Below are positions 1 through 7,065 of a stretch of DNA of 29,330 nucleotides, one piece after another. A program made the position numbers and the translations under genes. The notes beneath the pieces are model-generated. The model did no database searches. It was not told the origin of the DNA and was given only the letters and a program-made list of their open reading frames with translations. The DNA is from SIG644 sp045613985. Lineage in GTDB: Bacteria; Bacillota; Clostridia; Oscillospirales; CAG-272. Location of the stretch: the NCBI GenBank assembly GCA_045613985.1, contig JAZLCA010000046.1:1-29330 (forward strand). Direction: 5' to 3'. Each line of letters opens with the position of its first letter. Within the stretch, counting starts at the first letter, position 1.

Positions 1-483
1 AATGGCGAAAGAAAAGACGCCAAGACGTTCCCTCTTGGATCTCCCTTTCTTTGCCGCTCTTCAAAGAGGGCTAGGGAGAAAAACATCTGTTCTTTTTCTT
101 CATCTCCCGCCGCAAAGTCAACACGAGCGGCAGGCGGAGAAAGCAGAATCTTTTGCTGAACTAAGGTGCGTAGAACAAAAGTAAGAATTTTGGCAAGAGA
201 AGATCGCGTGCCACTTTAGTGTTGGCATTTTTATTTAAAATGCCAACGCAAAAGCTGAAGATGTAACCTTTCGCGTCGTGCTGCGAGGCCAAGGCCTCGC
301 CTGCAAAGACGCGCCCGCTCGGGGTTCCAAGGGGGAGCCCTTTGGTTCCCTTTCTTTCGCCATTTCTTTGTGGAATGACAAAGAAATGGCAACAATACCA
401 CACAGCGCGGCGCTCAGCTCGATGAAATCGAGGTGGGCAGTACGCGCGTGGTTAAAAGAAGTTGTTAAAATTTTAGCTGAACC
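1..483. repeat. Interspersed non-coding repeat, copy A (composite)
   Basis: No convincing gene lies in the first 500 bases. The stretch holds pieces that recur at about 15.9, 18.2, 24.6 and 29.1 kb. These are a TTTGCCGCTC...GAGCGGCA inverted pair (about 50-131), a hairpin with arms GCCATTTCTTTG and CAAAGAAATGGC (358-389), and an end reading TTTAGCTGA (472-480). Two more perfect hairpins sit inside: 221-247 (11-bp arms) and 286-303 (8-bp arms). Positions 1-111 are identical to 29220-29330. The part at 300-483 runs opposite to the part at 1-190 when compared with copy E, so this looks like two element ends joined. Short open frames here are judged by-products of the repeat. Confidence 0.7.
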
Positions 484-495
484 CCCTTTCCCCCC

Positions 496-524
496 TTGCA
501 TTTTCCCTTAATATATGTTATCAT
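496..524 (+). promoter_or_regulatory. Sigma-A promoter of the exonuclease-thiI operon
   Basis: TTGCAT (496-501) and TATCAT (519-524) are separated by exactly 17 nt, with a TG dinucleotide one base before the -10 (extended -10). Transcription would start near 531. The site lies just outside the repeat end at 480. Because an ATG at 534 would leave a leader of only a few bases, the promoter favours the GTG at 558 as the first start codon. Confidence 0.6.
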
Positions 525-557
525 AAGATAAGTATGCTCTCCGAAGGGCTCTTTTTT

Positions 558-1907
558 GTGTCCGTCGGTCATAAATATAAAAAACGCCGCCTCGTAGAAC
601 AACGCAGGCAGGCAGTGGAGGAACGCTTGAAAGAATTTGTCACGCTGCGCTCCGGCGCAAAAATCCCCCGCATCAAAAAGAAGGATGCCGATTCCCAAAA
701 ATACATCACTCGCAGCGTCTTGATGCAGATGCATCTGTCCCCCAAGGGCGATCCCGTCGCCTTTGATCGCAACGAGGATGGTACCGTCGTCTACTATTTC
801 GATCCCACCCGCGTCACCGAGACGCCCCCCGAGCTGTGGTACCGCGACCGCAGTGAAGAATTTGAAGCACCGACCGGTGCGTCGGCCGAAAAGCCTCGCG
901 AGGAGCGTCAGGACGAGGAAATGACACTCGAATCGGGTACCGTCATTTACCGCATGAGCACCCGCCGCGCCGCCTCTTACGGCTACTACACCAAAGAGCG
1001 TCTGTCCCAGATGATGTACGAAACGGTCGAGGAGCCGGTGGCCTTCAGCCGCAAAAACGACAAATCCATCATCTACTTCTACGACAAGAGAACCGCCAAC
1101 CGTCTGCCTCTGGTTTGCGTCCGTTGCGGTAAGGACGTCCGTTTCCGCCGCAAATTGTGCAAGGAATGCTACGAGTTGGACCTGGCCGAGCGCCGCGCCG
1201 AGGGCGACGCCCACCGCTCCGCTTACTACGCCATGGATCCTTCCCGCGTGCTGTTCTTCGACTTGGAGCTGACCGGCGTGTACAACCACGACGAGATCAT
1301 TTCCATTTCCATCGTCGACGGCAACGAGCAGCTCATCATGGACACGCTGGTCAAGCCCGTTCACACCAAGCGTTGGAAGCGCACCGAAAAGATCCACGGC
1401 ATCACCCCCGCCATGGTTCAGGACTCTCCCACGCTGGCCGAGCTGACCCCCCGCATCAAAGAGATTTTTGAAAACGCCGACAATCTCATTGCCTACGGCG
1501 TTTCCACCGACTACAGCCATATCAAAAAGATCTACGCGACCGAACAGGAGCAGCTGGCCCTGCACGACAAGGTACGCTGCTGCGCCAACGAGTTCGTCCG
1601 TTTCACCCACGAGCATCGCCCCGACGTGCGACACGCCGCTCTGGTGGATGCCATGGAGTGCTTCGGTGTCGGCTGGGACGGTATTCCCCACTCGTCGGTG
1701 GCCGATACCTTCGCCTGCTGCCGCGTTTGGCACAAGCTGTTCCCCCGCTATTACGAGGGCGAGCAGGATGCCTCGCTGGACGTTCCCACCTTCGAGGTGC
1801 ATCACCACGACAAGGCGGGTAACATCATTCCCGAAGAAGACGAGGTCGTGCTCGATGCGCATGACCTGACCGAAGCGGAAGAGCCCGCGGAAGAACTGAC
1901 CGTCTGA
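558..1907 (+). CDS. DEDDh 3'-5' exonuclease-fold protein with duplicated N-terminal module and zinc ribbon
   Basis: The C-terminal half is a DnaQ-like exonuclease domain. Counting from GTG 558, all DEDDh residues are present: D235 and E237 (FDLELTG), D318 (STDYSHIK), H378 and D383 (HSSVAD). This predicts two-metal 3'-5' exonuclease activity on DNA or RNA; the substrate is unknown. A four-cysteine zinc ribbon (C187, C190, C201, C204) precedes it. The N-terminal part holds two gapless 59-residue copies of one module (about 28-86 and 122-180), sharing L-SG, PVAF-R and a YYFD/YFYD core. I do not recognise this module. The start is GTG 558 with GAAGGG 9 nt upstream; ATG 534 is in frame but has no ribosome site and would be nearly leaderless. 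It is first in an operon with the DUF2007-like gene and thiI, which hints at an RNA or tRNA role (inference). Confidence 0.85.
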   Translation: MSVGHKYKKRRLVEQRRQAVEERLKEFVTLRSGAKIPRIKKKDADSQKYITRSVLMQMHLSPKGDPVAFDRNEDGTVVYYFDPTRVTETPPELWYRDRSEEFEAPTGASAEKPREERQDEEMTLESGTVIYRMSTRRAASYGYYTKERLSQMMYETVEEPVAFSRKNDKSIIYFYDKRTANRLPLVCVRCGKDVRFRRKLCKECYELDLAERRAEGDAHRSAYYAMDPSRVLFFDLELTGVYNHDEIISISIVDGNEQLIMDTLVKPVHTKRWKRTEKIHGITPAMVQDSPTLAELTPRIKEIFENADNLIAYGVSTDYSHIKKIYATEQEQLALHDKVRCCANEFVRFTHEHRPDVRHAALVDAMECFGVGWDGIPHSSVADTFACCRVWHKLFPRYYEGEQDASLDVPTFEVHHHDKAGNIIPEEDEVVLDAHDLTEAEEPAEELTV

Positions 1908-1926
1908 TCACAAAAGGAGGCCGATT

Positions 1927-2256
1927 ATGTCATTTTTGGATAAATTGTTTGGTTTTGACCATCCGTCCCAGCCCAACGACGCCGCCAACGAGCTGCTCAT
2001 CACCGTCCACGGTAACGAGGAGCTGGCCGCCGTCGAGGCACTTCTCCGCTCGGCGGAGATCCCCTATCGCTTGATGGATCGCGGAGCCGGCGGTGTCGTC
2101 CGCGTCATTTCGGGCTACACCATGTACGGCACCGACGTGTTCGTCCGCCCCGAAGATATTGAAACCGCACGCGAGCTGCTCACTCCCGTTGACGTAGACG
2201 AGGAGAGTGAGCTCGAAGAAACCGAGGAAACCGGCAACGAGGAGACGGAAGCATAA
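1927..2256 (+). CDS. DUF2007-like putative signal-transducing protein
   Basis: This is a 109-residue soluble protein. The core of about residues 20-90 (ELLITVHGNEELAAVEALLR, then IPYRLMDRG and the TDVFVRPEDIETARELL end) fits the DUF2007 family, a small ferredoxin-like, PII-like fold often called a putative signal-transducing protein. The acidic C-terminal tail (about 91-109) is rich in Glu and Thr and is probably disordered. A strong AAAGGAGG ribosome site precedes ATG 1927, 19 nt after the exonuclease stop, and thiI follows after 2 nt, so the three genes form one transcript. Biochemical function is unknown for the family. The family call is fairly good; any ligand would be a guess. Confidence 0.7.
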   Translation: MSFLDKLFGFDHPSQPNDAANELLITVHGNEELAAVEALLRSAEIPYRLMDRGAGGVVRVISGYTMYGTDVFVRPEDIETARELLTPVDVDEESELEETEETGNEETEA

Positions 2257-2258
2257 TC

Positions 2259-3437
2259 ATGAAAGAAATTCTGCTTTGTAAATACGGTGAGATTTTGCTC
2301 AAGGGCGCAAATAAGCGTTACTTCGAGGACACGCTCACCCGTGAATTGCGCATTCGCGCCCGTTGCTACGGCAACTTTGACGTCTACCGTGCCCAGAGCA
2401 CGCTGTACGTCGAGCCCAAGGATGAAAATGCTGACGTTGACGGAATGTTTGAGGCCGCCCGTAAGGTGTTTGGCATCGTGTCCGTCGGTCGGAGCGCCAT
2501 GTGCGAAAAGAACATGGACGCCATTTGCGAGCTGGCCAAGACGTATCTTCCCGACAAGCTGGCCGGCAAGCGCACCTTCAAGGTGGAGGGCCGCAGATCC
2601 GACAAGTCCTTCCCGCTCGGATCCATCGAAATTTCCCGCGAGGTCGGCGGCGCCATTTTGTCCGTCTGCCCCTGGCTCAAGGTTGACGTTCACAACCCCG
2701 ACGTCGTCGTTCGCGTTGAGATCCGCGAGTACGGCGCATACGTCCACGCCGGACAGATGAAGGGGGCCGGCGGTATTCCCGTCGGCACGGGCGGCAAGGG
2801 TATGCTGCTTTTGTCGGGCGGCATCGACTCTCCCGTCGCCGGCTACATGATGGCCAAGCGCGGCATGAAGCTGGAGGCCGTCTATTTTGAGTCCTTCCCC
2901 TACACCAGCGAGCAGGCAAGAGAAAAGGTGATGGAATTGGCCCGCCTTGTGGCCGTCTATTCCGGCCCGATCGAATTGCACGTCGTTTCGCTGACTGAAA
3001 TCCAGGAGGCGCTGGTCAAGGCCTGCGACGAGGACTATTTCACATTGCTCCTTCGCCGCTACATGATGGCCATTGCCGACAAGCTGGCCGACAAATACGG
3101 CTGTCAGGCGCTGATCACGGGTGAATCTTTGGGTCAGGTCGCATCGCAGACGCCCATGGCCCTGCACGTGACCAACATTTTGGCCAATCGTCCCGTCTTC
3201 CGTCCCTGCATCGGCATGGACAAGGAGGAGATCGTCCAGATCGCCTACAAGATCAACACGTTTGAGACGTCCATCCTCCCTTACGAGGACTGCTGCACCG
3301 TCTTCACCCCCAAGCACCCCCGCACAAGGCCGGAGCTGGCCAAGGTCGAAGCGCAGGAGAAAAAGCTGGACTTCGACGCCTTCGTCGAGCGCGCGCTGGA
3401 GTCGATCCAAACCTATCGGATCGTGGCACAGTATTAA
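2259..3437 (+). CDS. thiI: tRNA 4-thiouridine synthase / thiamine sulfurtransferase ThiI
   Basis: ThiI adenylates U8 of tRNA and transfers persulfide sulfur to make 4-thiouridine; in some species it also feeds thiazole synthesis for thiamine. The 392-residue length and order fit the short form: an N-terminal ferredoxin-like region plus THUMP domain (about 1-165), then a PP-loop ATPase with SGGIDSP starting at residue 186, and the conserved PYEDCCTVFTPKHP near the C-terminus. The rhodanese domain of E. coli ThiI is absent, as is usual in Firmicutes, where a cysteine desulfurase delivers sulfur directly. No iscS/nifS-type gene lies in this window, so the donor must be encoded elsewhere. ATG 2259 begins 2 nt after the previous stop, implying coupled translation. 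A hairpin terminator follows. Confidence 0.96.
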   Translation: MKEILLCKYGEILLKGANKRYFEDTLTRELRIRARCYGNFDVYRAQSTLYVEPKDENADVDGMFEAARKVFGIVSVGRSAMCEKNMDAICELAKTYLPDKLAGKRTFKVEGRRSDKSFPLGSIEISREVGGAILSVCPWLKVDVHNPDVVVRVEIREYGAYVHAGQMKGAGGIPVGTGGKGMLLLSGGIDSPVAGYMMAKRGMKLEAVYFESFPYTSEQAREKVMELARLVAVYSGPIELHVVSLTEIQEALVKACDEDYFTLLLRRYMMAIADKLADKYGCQALITGESLGQVASQTPMALHVTNILANRPVFRPCIGMDKEEIVQIAYKINTFETSILPYEDCCTVFTPKHPRTRPELAKVEAQEKKLDFDAFVERALESIQTYRIVAQY

Positions 3438-3441
3438 AGAC

Positions 3442-3474
3442 GAACCCCCAACAGATTTTATCTGTCGGGGGTTC
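3442..3474 (+). terminator. Intrinsic terminator after thiI
   Basis: A stem of about 15 bp with one mismatch (left arm GAACCCCCAACAGAT, right arm ATCTGTCGGGGGTTC) is followed by a U-rich TGTTATTT. It ends the exonuclease-DUF2007-thiI transcript and separates it from the convergent kinase gene. Confidence 0.8.
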
Positions 3475-3480
3475 TGTTAT

Positions 3481-3990
3481 TTATTCTATCAATATTTCAT
3501 CAATGATTTTTTCGGCGACTTGCGAAGGAGTCATTTCGGTAGTATCTATCAAAGGATAGTCATATCCATCATAAAAAGAAAACGTCTGTTTCATCCCCCG
3601 TTCGATCCGCATTTTATCTCGACCATCGTTCGTTGCTCTTCTAATATTTTCTTCCTCGGAACATTTCAAAATGATGATAGTTTCCTTGAACTCCATGTGA
3701 TCTTTTTTTAGTTTTTCAACTACATTTTCATATATTTCTTTTCGCTCTCCATGCCATGCGTGTGTGAAAAGTACCGTTTTTATATCATCACAATCGAGAT
3801 AGTTACGCAATAGACAATAAATATTTTTTTCAACTGTTTGCTTTGTTTTTATTGTAAATTCAAACGGGTTAATCATACGACACCAATCCGAGTCAACATA
3901 GGCCGTATGAGTACGTTTTTTTGATATTTCCTTCGCTGTAGTGCTTTTTCCAACTCCGTTTGGACCGACTATAACAACAAGTTGCTTCAT
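3481..3990 (-). CDS. P-loop nucleoside/small-molecule kinase-like protein
   Basis: This 169-residue protein has a Walker A motif GPNGVGKST (9-17), a Walker-B-like segment IKTVLFTHAW near residue 74, and a lid-like Arg-rich stretch (IRRATNDGRDKMR, about 117-129). It fits the AAA_33/zeta-toxin/adenylate-kinase-like group of small P-loop kinases; the phosphorylated substrate cannot be told. ATG 3990 has AGGAG 6 nt upstream and starts 18 nt after the stop of the upstream transposase gene, so the two are probably co-transcribed. Both are visibly AT-richer than the neighbouring thiI and CofE-like genes, which suggests they arrived together. A zeta-toxin-like role is possible, but no epsilon-like antitoxin gene is present. 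Confidence 0.75.
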   Translation of the reverse strand: MKQLVVIVGPNGVGKSTTAKEISKKRTHTAYVDSDWCRMINPFEFTIKTKQTVEKNIYCLLRNYLDCDDIKTVLFTHAWHGERKEIYENVVEKLKKDHMEFKETIIILKCSEEENIRRATNDGRDKMRIERGMKQTFSFYDGYDYPLIDTTEMTPSQVAEKIIDEILIE

Positions 3991-4008
3991 TCCTCTCTCC
4001 TGACCATC

Positions 4009-4533
4009 TCATTCTTCTTTATATAATTCATCGTAACACCAATGCACCGGATTTGAGTAGATATAGTTTGATCTTATTTCGTAATCTTCTTTGTTTCTTA
4101 TCACATGCTCAATAAAAGATTTTTGCCAAATGGATTTCCCCACCTTTTTCGTAACAGCCCCCTTGAATTGCTTTACCATTCTATCCAACGTAGGGGCGAC
4201 CTGTGGTCGCCCGTATTCATCGGCCAAAATAACAACCATTATATGCAAATGATTTGGCATTATTACATACGAACATAAAGATACGGCGGGATATGTTTTA
4301 TTCCAACGTTCCAATTCTTCTAAAACGACGATCCCTGTATCGGATAACGGCAAATTTTTCGGGCGAACACAGTTCGCCCCTACGGAGCACCATGTAAATA
4401 CATTCGGCTCAAGATCGCCGTTCCAAAAATAATTTTTTCGATTTTCCGTGCATATCGTTACAAAATAAGCGCCGGGAGAACTGTAATCATACTGTTTCAA
4501 ACGTATGTCTTTTCTTTTTTTTAACATTTCCAT
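4009..4533 (-). CDS. REP-associated tyrosine transposase (RAYT, IS200/IS605-like Y1 superfamily)
   Basis: The 174-residue protein carries the HUH motif MPNHLHIM (H95, H97) and a C-terminal helix NKEDYEIRSNYIYSNP with the likely catalytic Tyr151, as in Y1 single-strand transposases that handle REP palindromes. Residues 51-58 (VGANCVRP) and 108-115 (GRPQVAPT) are encoded by two inverted REP-like palindromes inside the gene (4361-4379 and 4194-4212), so the same DNA motif is read in frame in both orientations. ATG 4533 has only a weak ribosome site (GGTGAT). An 18-bp hairpin lies 20 nt upstream with no clear promoter between, so expression may be low. The gene is intact: no frameshift and all catalytic residues present. 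The kinase gene follows closely. Confidence 0.88.
   Translation of the reverse strand: MEMLKKRKDIRLKQYDYSSPGAYFVTICTENRKNYFWNGDLEPNVFTWCSVGANCVRPKNLPLSDTGIVVLEELERWNKTYPAVSLCSYVIMPNHLHIMVVILADEYGRPQVAPTLDRMVKQFKGAVTKKVGKSIWQKSFIEHVIRNKEDYEIRSNYIYSNPVHWCYDELYKEE
4194..4212 (+). repeat. REP-like palindrome inside the transposase gene (site 1)
   Basis: GGGCGACCTGTGGTCGCCC is a perfect 8-bp inverted repeat with a 3-nt loop, flanked on its left by CGTAG. It matches the reverse complement of site 2 except around the loop, so the two sites form an inverted pair about 150 bp apart, like a BIME. Confidence 0.85.
4361..4379 (-). repeat. REP-like palindrome inside the transposase gene (site 2)
   Basis: GGGCGAACACAGTTCGCCC is a perfect 8-bp inverted repeat with a 3-nt loop, flanked on its right by CTACG. 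Its orientation is opposite to site 1. No further copy of this REP type was seen elsewhere in the window. Confidence 0.85.
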
Positions 4534-4552
4534 TTATATCACCAAAACTATT

Positions 4553-4595
4553 ATACCACAAAACCGCAGAAGAACAATCTGCGGTTTTGTGGTAT
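4553..4595 (-). terminator. 18-bp perfect hairpin between the metalloregulator and transposase genes
   Basis: The arms at 4553-4570 and 4578-4595 are perfectly complementary with a 7-nt loop. On the minus strand it lies after the DtxR-type gene and is followed by a modest U-rich stretch (AATAGTTTT), so it can end that transcript. On the plus strand a longer T-rich run follows, so it may work both ways. It may also mark the edge of the acquired transposase-kinase segment. Confidence 0.65.
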
Positions 4596-4610
4596 TTTTA
4601 TTTTTCTTTA

Positions 4611-4979
4611 TCATTTCAACCCTTCCAGATACTTTTTCAGCGCTGCCATAGTTTCATCACTGATATGATGCTCGATCTTGCAGGCGTCGGCATCGGCGAC
4701 GTCCTCATTCACGCCCAGGCGGACAAACACCTCTTTGAGCAGGCGATGGCGCTCGTAGGTGCGCTCGGCCACGGCTCTGCCCTGCTCGGTCAAGGCGAGA
4801 TAGCCGTTTTCATCCACCACGACAAAACCGCCCGTTTTGAGCAGGCCGATCGCCCGGCTGACGCTGGGCTTGGAAAAGCCCATGTGCTCGCACACGTCGA
4901 TGGAACGAACCGCCGGACGGGTTTTGGTCAAAGTATAAATGGTTTCCAGATACATCTCACCCGATTCTTGCAAATGCAT
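4611..4979 (-). CDS. DtxR/MntR-family metal-dependent transcriptional regulator
   Basis: The 122-residue repressor has an N-terminal winged helix (helix-turn-helix around SIDVCEHMGFSKPSVSRAIG) and a C-terminal dimerisation domain, without the SH3 domain of classical DtxR; the size matches MntR. The metal-site segment CKIEHH has Cys where B. subtilis MntR has Glu99, and a Met in EMYLETIY sits where DtxR has Met10. These iron-type ligands suggest Fe2+ or mixed Fe/Mn sensing (inference). The start at 4979 has AAAGGAGA 7 nt upstream and lies about 25 nt after the predicted transcription start. The upstream in-frame ATG at 5012 falls inside the -10 box and is rejected. No metal transporter gene is adjacent, so its targets lie elsewhere. 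Confidence 0.9.
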   Translation of the reverse strand: MHLQESGEMYLETIYTLTKTRPAVRSIDVCEHMGFSKPSVSRAIGLLKTGGFVVVDENGYLALTEQGRAVAERTYERHRLLKEVFVRLGVNEDVADADACKIEHHISDETMAALKKYLEGLK

Positions 4980-5010
4980 GGCGGTCTCTCCTTTCCTTTC
5001 GGTTGGCTTC

Positions 5011-5039
5011 ATTATAATACAAAATCAAATAAAAGTCAA
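5011..5039 (-). promoter_or_regulatory. Sigma-A promoter of the DtxR-type regulator
   Basis: On the minus strand TTGACT (5034-5039) and TATAAT (5011-5016) have a 17-nt spacer. The -35 overlaps the foot of the hairpin that ends the upstream CofE-like gene. Confidence 0.75.
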
Positions 5040-5064
5040 GGGGGCTCCGGTGGGAGTCCCCTTG
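5037..5064 (-). terminator. Terminator of the CofE-like gene
   Basis: A 12-bp stem with one mismatch (arms CAAGGGGGCTCC and GGAGTCCCCTTG) starts 10 nt after the CofE-like stop. On the minus strand ACTTTTATTT follows. It shares bases with the -35 of the next gene's promoter. Confidence 0.7.
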
Positions 5065-5074
5065 CACATTAACA

Positions 5075-6271
5075 TCAGTTGGTGTAGTTATCGAAATAGC
5101 CCTGCACCAGAACGACGGGAGTACCCTTGTCGCCCGAGCCGCTCGTCAGGTCGCACAAGGAACCGATCAGGTCGGTCAGCTGACGGGGCGTGGTGCCCTG
5201 AGACGCCATGTTGCCCACCAGATTGTCGCCCTTTTGCTTGATGCTTGCCGAGATCGCTGCCTTGAGTGCCTCGCCCGACAGATCCTTGAAGTCGTTGTCG
5301 GCCAGATACTTGAGCTTAAGCTCGTTGGGGGTACCGATCAGACCGTCGGTGAAGGCAGGAGAAACGACCGGGTCAGCCAGCTCCCAGATCTTACCCTTGG
5401 GATCCTTGAAGGCGCCGTCGCCGTACACCATGACCTCCACGTGCTTGCCCGTTTCCTTGAGCACGCGCGCCTGGATGTCCAGCACCAGGTCCTGACACTC
5501 GCGGGGGAACAGCTTGACCTTGTCCTCGGTGGACTTGTTCGAGCCAAGCAGGCCGTACTTTTCGTTGCAACCGCTGCCGTTTACCGGGGCGTTCATCAGC
5601 TCGTCCAAGCCGCAAACGACCTTCGCGCCTGCTGCCGTCAGAATTCTCTTGGTGCGGGCACGGGTGTGAATGTCGCAGTTAATGATGTGATCGGTATAGT
5701 CCAAAATGGCTTTCGCCTGGTTGGCAAAGACGATCTCGACCTCAGCGCCGCACTCGCGGATGAGGTTGCCGTAATATTCCACGTAGTCGACACCGGTGAA
5801 CTCATGCTTGTTCTCACCGAACAGCTCACGGTACTTTTCCAAAGACAGCACGTCGCTGTAGGGGTTGACGCCCGCCGCATCGATCTTATCCAGGCTCACC
5901 AGCTCGTTACCTACCTCGTCGGAGGGATAGGACAGCATCAGCACGACCTTCTTGCAGCCCTTGGCGATACCGCGCAGGCAGATCGCAAAGCGGTTACGGG
6001 ACAGAATGGGGAAAATAACGCCTACCGTGCCGCCGCCGAGCTTTGCTTTGACATCGGTTGCGATGTCCTCGACGCTGCAGTAGTTGCCCTGCGCACGGGC
6101 GACGATGGATTCGGTGATGGAGATGACGTCGCGGTCACGAAGCTCGAAGCCTTCGCATTTTGCGGCTTCGACGACGCTTTCGGTGACGATGGCGGCCAAG
6201 TCGTCGCCTTCACGAATGATGGGGCAACGGATGCCGCGGGAGATGGTACCGACTCTTCTTGTGTTTTCCAT
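5075..6271 (-). CDS. Coenzyme F420-0:L-glutamate ligase (CofE)-like protein
   Basis: The 398-residue protein has the F420 ligase domain signature (GIRCPIIREGDDL, about residues 13-25, then RDVISITESIVARAQG). True CofE adds gamma-linked glutamates to F420-0 using GTP. Clostridia lack the F420 pathway, so the real substrate of this widespread homologue is unknown; an ATP/GTP-dependent gamma-glutamyl or similar amide ligation is an inference. At 398 residues it is longer than archaeal CofE (about 250), with the extra length mainly C-terminal. ATG 6271 is chosen because AAGGA precedes it at good spacing; the longer in-frame start at 6328 has no such site. It lies 83 nt after the lipoprotein stop with no clear promoter, so it may share that transcript. 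Confidence 0.8.
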   Translation of the reverse strand: MENTRRVGTISRGIRCPIIREGDDLAAIVTESVVEAAKCEGFELRDRDVISITESIVARAQGNYCSVEDIATDVKAKLGGGTVGVIFPILSRNRFAICLRGIAKGCKKVVLMLSYPSDEVGNELVSLDKIDAAGVNPYSDVLSLEKYRELFGENKHEFTGVDYVEYYGNLIRECGAEVEIVFANQAKAILDYTDHIINCDIHTRARTKRILTAAGAKVVCGLDELMNAPVNGSGCNEKYGLLGSNKSTEDKVKLFPRECQDLVLDIQARVLKETGKHVEVMVYGDGAFKDPKGKIWELADPVVSPAFTDGLIGTPNELKLKYLADNDFKDLSGEALKAAISASIKQKGDNLVGNMASQGTTPRQLTDLIGSLCDLTSGSGDKGTPVVLVQGYFDNYTN

Positions 6272-6354
6272 AGTTTTTCCTTCTTCAAGTAATTGTAGAT
6301 TAGGGGGCATCCGTCGCATCGGACGCAATCGGGGATATATTCAGATGCTGCCTG

Positions 6355-6954
6355 TTACGACAGCGGGCCATACCATTGCATGATCAGTTCTTGCATTTTT
6401 TCTTCCGACATTTCAGACGGACGAACCGTTGCAACACCGTCCTTGACCGCGATATCCAGCTGCACGTCAAAATCCAGATAATATACGGTGCGTTCGTAGT
6501 CGGCGGGATGGGCGGCGTTGACGTACGCGATCAATTCTTTTGCCGCCGCGCGAGCCGTGGCATCCTGAACCTCCGCGCCAATATGGATCACACCCATGTT
6601 GTACACGGTCAGTATGCGGGTTGTGCCGTCTGCGGCTGTTGCTTTAACGATATAATTCAGAGAGTTTTCGTAATTTTCGCTTTCATAGACCGGCTCGCCA
6701 AACACCGCGCGCAATTTACCCTCCGTAAGAGCGGTCTGCACCTCGTTCGAATCAAGGTCAAAATCCATAAAATAGCTGCCCTGCATCAAGTCGATATCTT
6801 GGAGCGCTTCAAACGTAAATGCCATAGCCGGCGTCTCCTTTTGTGGATTTGGCGGTGGGGAGATCGCATCGCTTTCCGTCCGACCCAAGGCACAGGATAT
6901 CAGCAACGGCAAGCAAAGCACGATGCTAAGTAGCACGAGTACTGTTTTTTTCAT
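6355..6954 (-). CDS. Predicted lipoprotein, unknown function
   Basis: The 199-residue protein begins MKKTVLVLLSIVLCLPLLIS followed by the lipobox LISC, so Cys21 is the probable lipidated residue and the protein would be anchored to the outer face of the membrane. A low-complexity Pro-rich linker follows. The rest alternates beta-like and helical stretches and contains no recognised catalytic motif. ATG 6954 has AAGGAGGT 4 nt upstream; the in-frame ATG at 6987 has none. A sigma-A promoter lies at 7108-7136 and a terminator-like hairpin sits between promoter and gene, so expression may be controlled by attenuation. It could act with the CofE-like gene downstream. Confidence 0.75.
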   Translation of the reverse strand: MKKTVLVLLSIVLCLPLLISCALGRTESDAISPPPNPQKETPAMAFTFEALQDIDLMQGSYFMDFDLDSNEVQTALTEGKLRAVFGEPVYESENYENSLNYIVKATAADGTTRILTVYNMGVIHIGAEVQDATARAAAKELIAYVNAAHPADYERTVYYLDFDVQLDIAVKDGVATVRPSEMSEEKMQELIMQWYGPLS

Positions 6955-6996
6955 GGCGACCTCCTTGGGAGAAAGGTGGGATGTCATAATGAATAG

Positions 6997-7023
6997 AAAA
7001 AGCCCTGTGAAATTTCACAAGGC
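6997..7023 (-). terminator. Terminator-like hairpin in the lipoprotein leader (possible attenuator)
   Basis: Read on the minus strand, GCCTTGTGAAA pairs with TTTCACAGGGC (11 bp, one G-U wobble) and is followed directly by TTTTTC. It stands between the promoter at 7108-7136 and the lipoprotein start at 6954. It would either end a transcript of about 105 nt or attenuate the gene. Confidence 0.65.
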
Positions 7024-7065
7024 GTATTTCTCTTATCCGAGAATATTCGATTTTGGCTTTTGAAG

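Noticed and set aside
2..184. Short frame in repeat copy A with a peptide similar to frames in copies B and C (HLPP..QHERQ-type)
   Set aside because: The similarity follows from the shared DNA repeat; there is no ribosome site, and the frame overlaps hairpins. I treat it as non-coding.
465..1862. Long open frame antisense to the exonuclease gene, and similar long antisense frames opposite thiI, the CofE-like gene, guaA, the MFS gene and cysS
   Set aside because: They mirror codon bias of the real genes on the other strand, lack ribosome sites, and their translations are low-complexity Val/Gly/Asp-rich with no family resemblance.
4009..4533. Full IS200/IS605 insertion sequence with ends
   Set aside because: The protein is the REP-associated type, no TnpB partner or clear IS ends were found, and only the internal REP palindromes are visible.
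4978..5012. Longer start for the DtxR-type regulator at 5012
   Set aside because: That ATG lies in the -10 box of the promoter, and the internal ATG at 4979 has a strong ribosome site.
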